From Cellvibrio japonicus Ueda107 (lineage in GTDB: Bacteria > Pseudomonadota > Gammaproteobacteria > Pseudomonadales > Cellvibrionaceae), in NCBI RefSeq assembly GCF_000019225.1, contig NC_010995.1, positions 3,108,501-3,172,500 of the forward strand: a stretch of 64,000 nucleotides of DNA, given 5' to 3'. Shown one piece after another: positions 62,697 to 64,000 of this stretch. The notes beneath the pieces were generated by a model that was not told the DNA's origin, did not search any database, and worked only from the letters and a program-made list of their open reading frames with translations. The position numbers and the translations under genes were made by a program. Positions within the stretch are counted from its first letter, which is position 1. Each line of letters opens with the position of its first letter.

Positions 62697-63379
62697 CAAG
62701 CCGCCGCTACCCGATTCCGGCCATTGGCTTTCGCGGCGTAGAGAGCAGAATCAACACGTGCAAATAAACTCACCAATCCTTCCCCTTCAAGCTGTTCGGC
62801 AACACCGATGCTGGCGGTAATTCTAATCAGCTCCCCTTCCAGCCGGATGTTGTCCAGGGCTAAGGCATGGCGGAGCTTTTCTGCAACACGGACGCCAGCA
62901 TCGCACGCAGTATTTTTTAGCAGAACCATAAACTCATCAGTTCCCCAGTAGGACAATACATCACCTTCACGCAGGTGCTTATCAAGGAGAGCCGCCGTTT
63001 CCAACACCAATCTATCGCATCCCATACGGCCATGGCGCTCACGTACCTCCGGATACTGATCGAGCGCCAGGAAAATAACACAAACCGGTGTGCGATTACG
63101 TAATGATTCGCAAATAGCCTGCTCAAACAACAAGCCAAACGCATGGCGATTCAGCAAGCCGGTCAGCGAGTCGCGCTCAGCTACATGATCCAGGCGTTGG
63201 TAAAACTGCCTAATCACCAGGAAGCTAACCGCGGATACCGCCAGGATTGCCAATACGCCAACGGCCAAATTGCGCAAGATCCACTCATGATCACCCCAGG
63301 CAGTGATGACAAATGCCGGGGACAAAATCAATGCCAACCACACCAGCAATGCATATTTACGACAAAAGACGGAGAGCAT
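62696..63379 (-). CDS. Membrane GGDEF-domain protein with variant GTDEF motif
   Basis: A 227-residue protein with two N-terminal membrane helices (about 8-28 and 36-56) and a GGDEF domain (65-227). The domain start DSLTGLLNRHAF is normal and a possible inhibitory RxxD site (REGD, 137-140) is present, but the active-site motif reads GTDEF (146-150), with threonine for the second glycine. Diguanylate cyclase activity is therefore uncertain. ATG at 63379 is chosen because GGAGG lies eight bases upstream. Coupled to the downstream binding-protein-like gene. Confidence 0.85.
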   Translation of the reverse strand: MLSVFCRKYALLVWLALILSPAFVITAWGDHEWILRNLAVGVLAILAVSAVSFLVIRQFYQRLDHVAERDSLTGLLNRHAFGLLFEQAICESLRNRTPVCVIFLALDQYPEVRERHGRMGCDRLVLETAALLDKHLREGDVLSYWGTDEFMVLLKNTACDAGVRVAEKLRHALALDNIRLEGELIRITASIGVAEQLEGEGLVSLFARVDSALYAAKANGRNRVAAA

Positions 63380-63466
63380 ATGAGGTACCTCCACCTGAGG
63401 GATGCCACCCAAGTCTAGCAAACCTTCGCCCGCCCTACGACTTGCCAACCGCCCCCCATAAAACAG

Positions 63467-63493
63467 AGCCCCCTGATCTGGCATCAGGGGGCT
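63467..63493 (-). terminator. Rho-independent terminator for the gene at the right edge
   Basis: AGCCCCCTGAT, a five-base loop and its 11-bp complement, followed on the minus strand by CTGTTTTA. It lies about 44 bases after the stop codon of the partial gene. Confidence 0.85.
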
Positions 63494-63536
63494 CATTACA
63501 TACAAGTTATAGTGAAACTTTGGTTAGAGCTGCAGG

Positions 63537-64000
63537 CTAATGATGGTGCCCACTATTGAGGGGAATTTCGAGGAAATCATGTTTACCCGGTTGGGATAAC
63601 TCCGCACCGGCCGGATTTTTATAGACCCAACCACTACCCCCCACCGACTCCATGGTGTAACTGCCTTCCGGAGTTGTCACCGTGGCAAATACCGAATTAG
63701 CCCCGTAAGTCATCACCACAGGATAGTCAGTACCATGGCCATCCAGATAACCGCGCCAGCTATAGTCGCCATTAGGATTGTCATGGCTGGCAGACACACT
63801 CGCGGTCAGTTCACCGACTCCCGGCAACAACAAGCTTACGTGTTCACCGACCGCTGGATAATAGGGCTTATCCATATCTAGCTGAACCTGTTCGTAAATA
63901 CGCACACTTTCCGGTACTGGTAACGAGGGATATGCCGCTTTTGAGTCTGCCCGACCCCAAGCCCGTGTAGCAACCGGTTGAAGCGCCGCTGCCGCATTAT
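63537..64000 (-). CDS. C-terminal part of an unidentified protein, cut by the window edge
   Basis: The frame is open to the end of the window, so at least 153 C-terminal residues are seen and the start is outside. The segment has a proline-rich beginning, then a beta-rich part with VSLLLPGVGELTASVSASHD, GDYSWRGYL and a GHGTDYPVVM region, and ends with NSGHHH. The pattern suggests an exported beta-sandwich or propeptide-like domain; I do not recognise a family. A GTG inside could give a 122-residue protein, but the longer frame without stops argues for truncation by the window. Confidence 0.55.
   Translation of the reverse strand, partial: NAAAALQPVATRAWGRADSKAAYPSLPVPESVRIYEQVQLDMDKPYYPAVGEHVSLLLPGVGELTASVSASHDNPNGDYSWRGYLDGHGTDYPVVMTYGANSVFATVTTPEGSYTMESVGGSGWVYKNPAGAELSQPGKHDFLEIPLNSGHHH

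Overview
The window is a stretch of gammaproteobacterial chromosome, about half G+C. Most of it is core housekeeping genes, and most of those lie on the minus strand. Several gene orders match Pseudomonas and its relatives: vfr facing trpC-trpD-trpG-trpE, ampD-ampE, rlmE-ftsH-folP-glmM-tpiA-secG-tRNA-Leu, carA-carB-greA and nrdR-ribD-ribE-ribBA-ribH-nusB-thiL-pgpA. A 1757-residue secreted protein with four CBM32-type modules, serine-rich linkers and PKD-domain surface proteins point to a polysaccharide-degrading marine or soil genus such as Cellvibrio. That assignment is inference from gene content; no rRNA gene is present to test it.

Layout. 1-7.4 kb: class I fumarase, a coiled-coil membrane protein, iron superoxide dismutase, groES-groEL behind a sigma-32-type promoter, FxsA and a DUF481 outer-membrane protein. 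7.5-13.7 kb: an alkyltransferase-like protein, then a peptidoglycan-recycling group (AmpG-like permease, YajQ, AmpE, AmpD) with an uncharacterised AAA+ ATPase, then coq7. 14.0-19.3 kb: the giant PQQ-dehydrogenase-like/CBM32/cytochrome c/ThuA protein. 19.4-24.8 kb: an OsmC protein, the cAMP receptor protein Vfr, and trpE-G-D-C. 25.1-30.5 kb: an RNA methyltransferase, an FAD dehydrogenase, rpe, a DUF3530 protein and a DTW-domain tRNA enzyme. 30.5-37.4 kb: rlmE-ftsH-folP-glmM-tpiA-secG with tRNA-Leu(GAG), and divergent yhbY.

37.6-47.4 kb is the main accessory region, an iron/heme acquisition locus. An ECF sigma factor, FecR and a TonB-dependent receptor with a signalling (STN) domain run leftwards, followed by a six-PKD-domain lipoprotein and a TPR protein. 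A heme oxygenase, a DUF454 membrane protein and a dedicated TonB run rightwards as an overlapping operon. A Fur-box-like sequence lies in the divergent promoter region. The genes suggest surface heme capture, TonB-driven import, heme cleavage and a receptor-to-sigma-factor signal.

47.4-64 kb: greA, carB and carA, dapB, ribA, a retropepsin-like protease, pgpA, thiL, nusB, the riboflavin genes ribH-ribBA-ribE-(RDD)-ribD, nrdR, a pair made of a periplasmic binding-protein-like protein and a membrane GGDEF protein, and the 3' part of a gene cut by the window edge.

I see no CRISPR array, insertion sequence, prophage or rRNA gene. The least explained parts are the giant multidomain protein, the PKD lipoprotein and TPR pair tied to the heme receptor, the binding-protein/GGDEF pair, and a possible Trp-containing leader ORF upstream of trpE.
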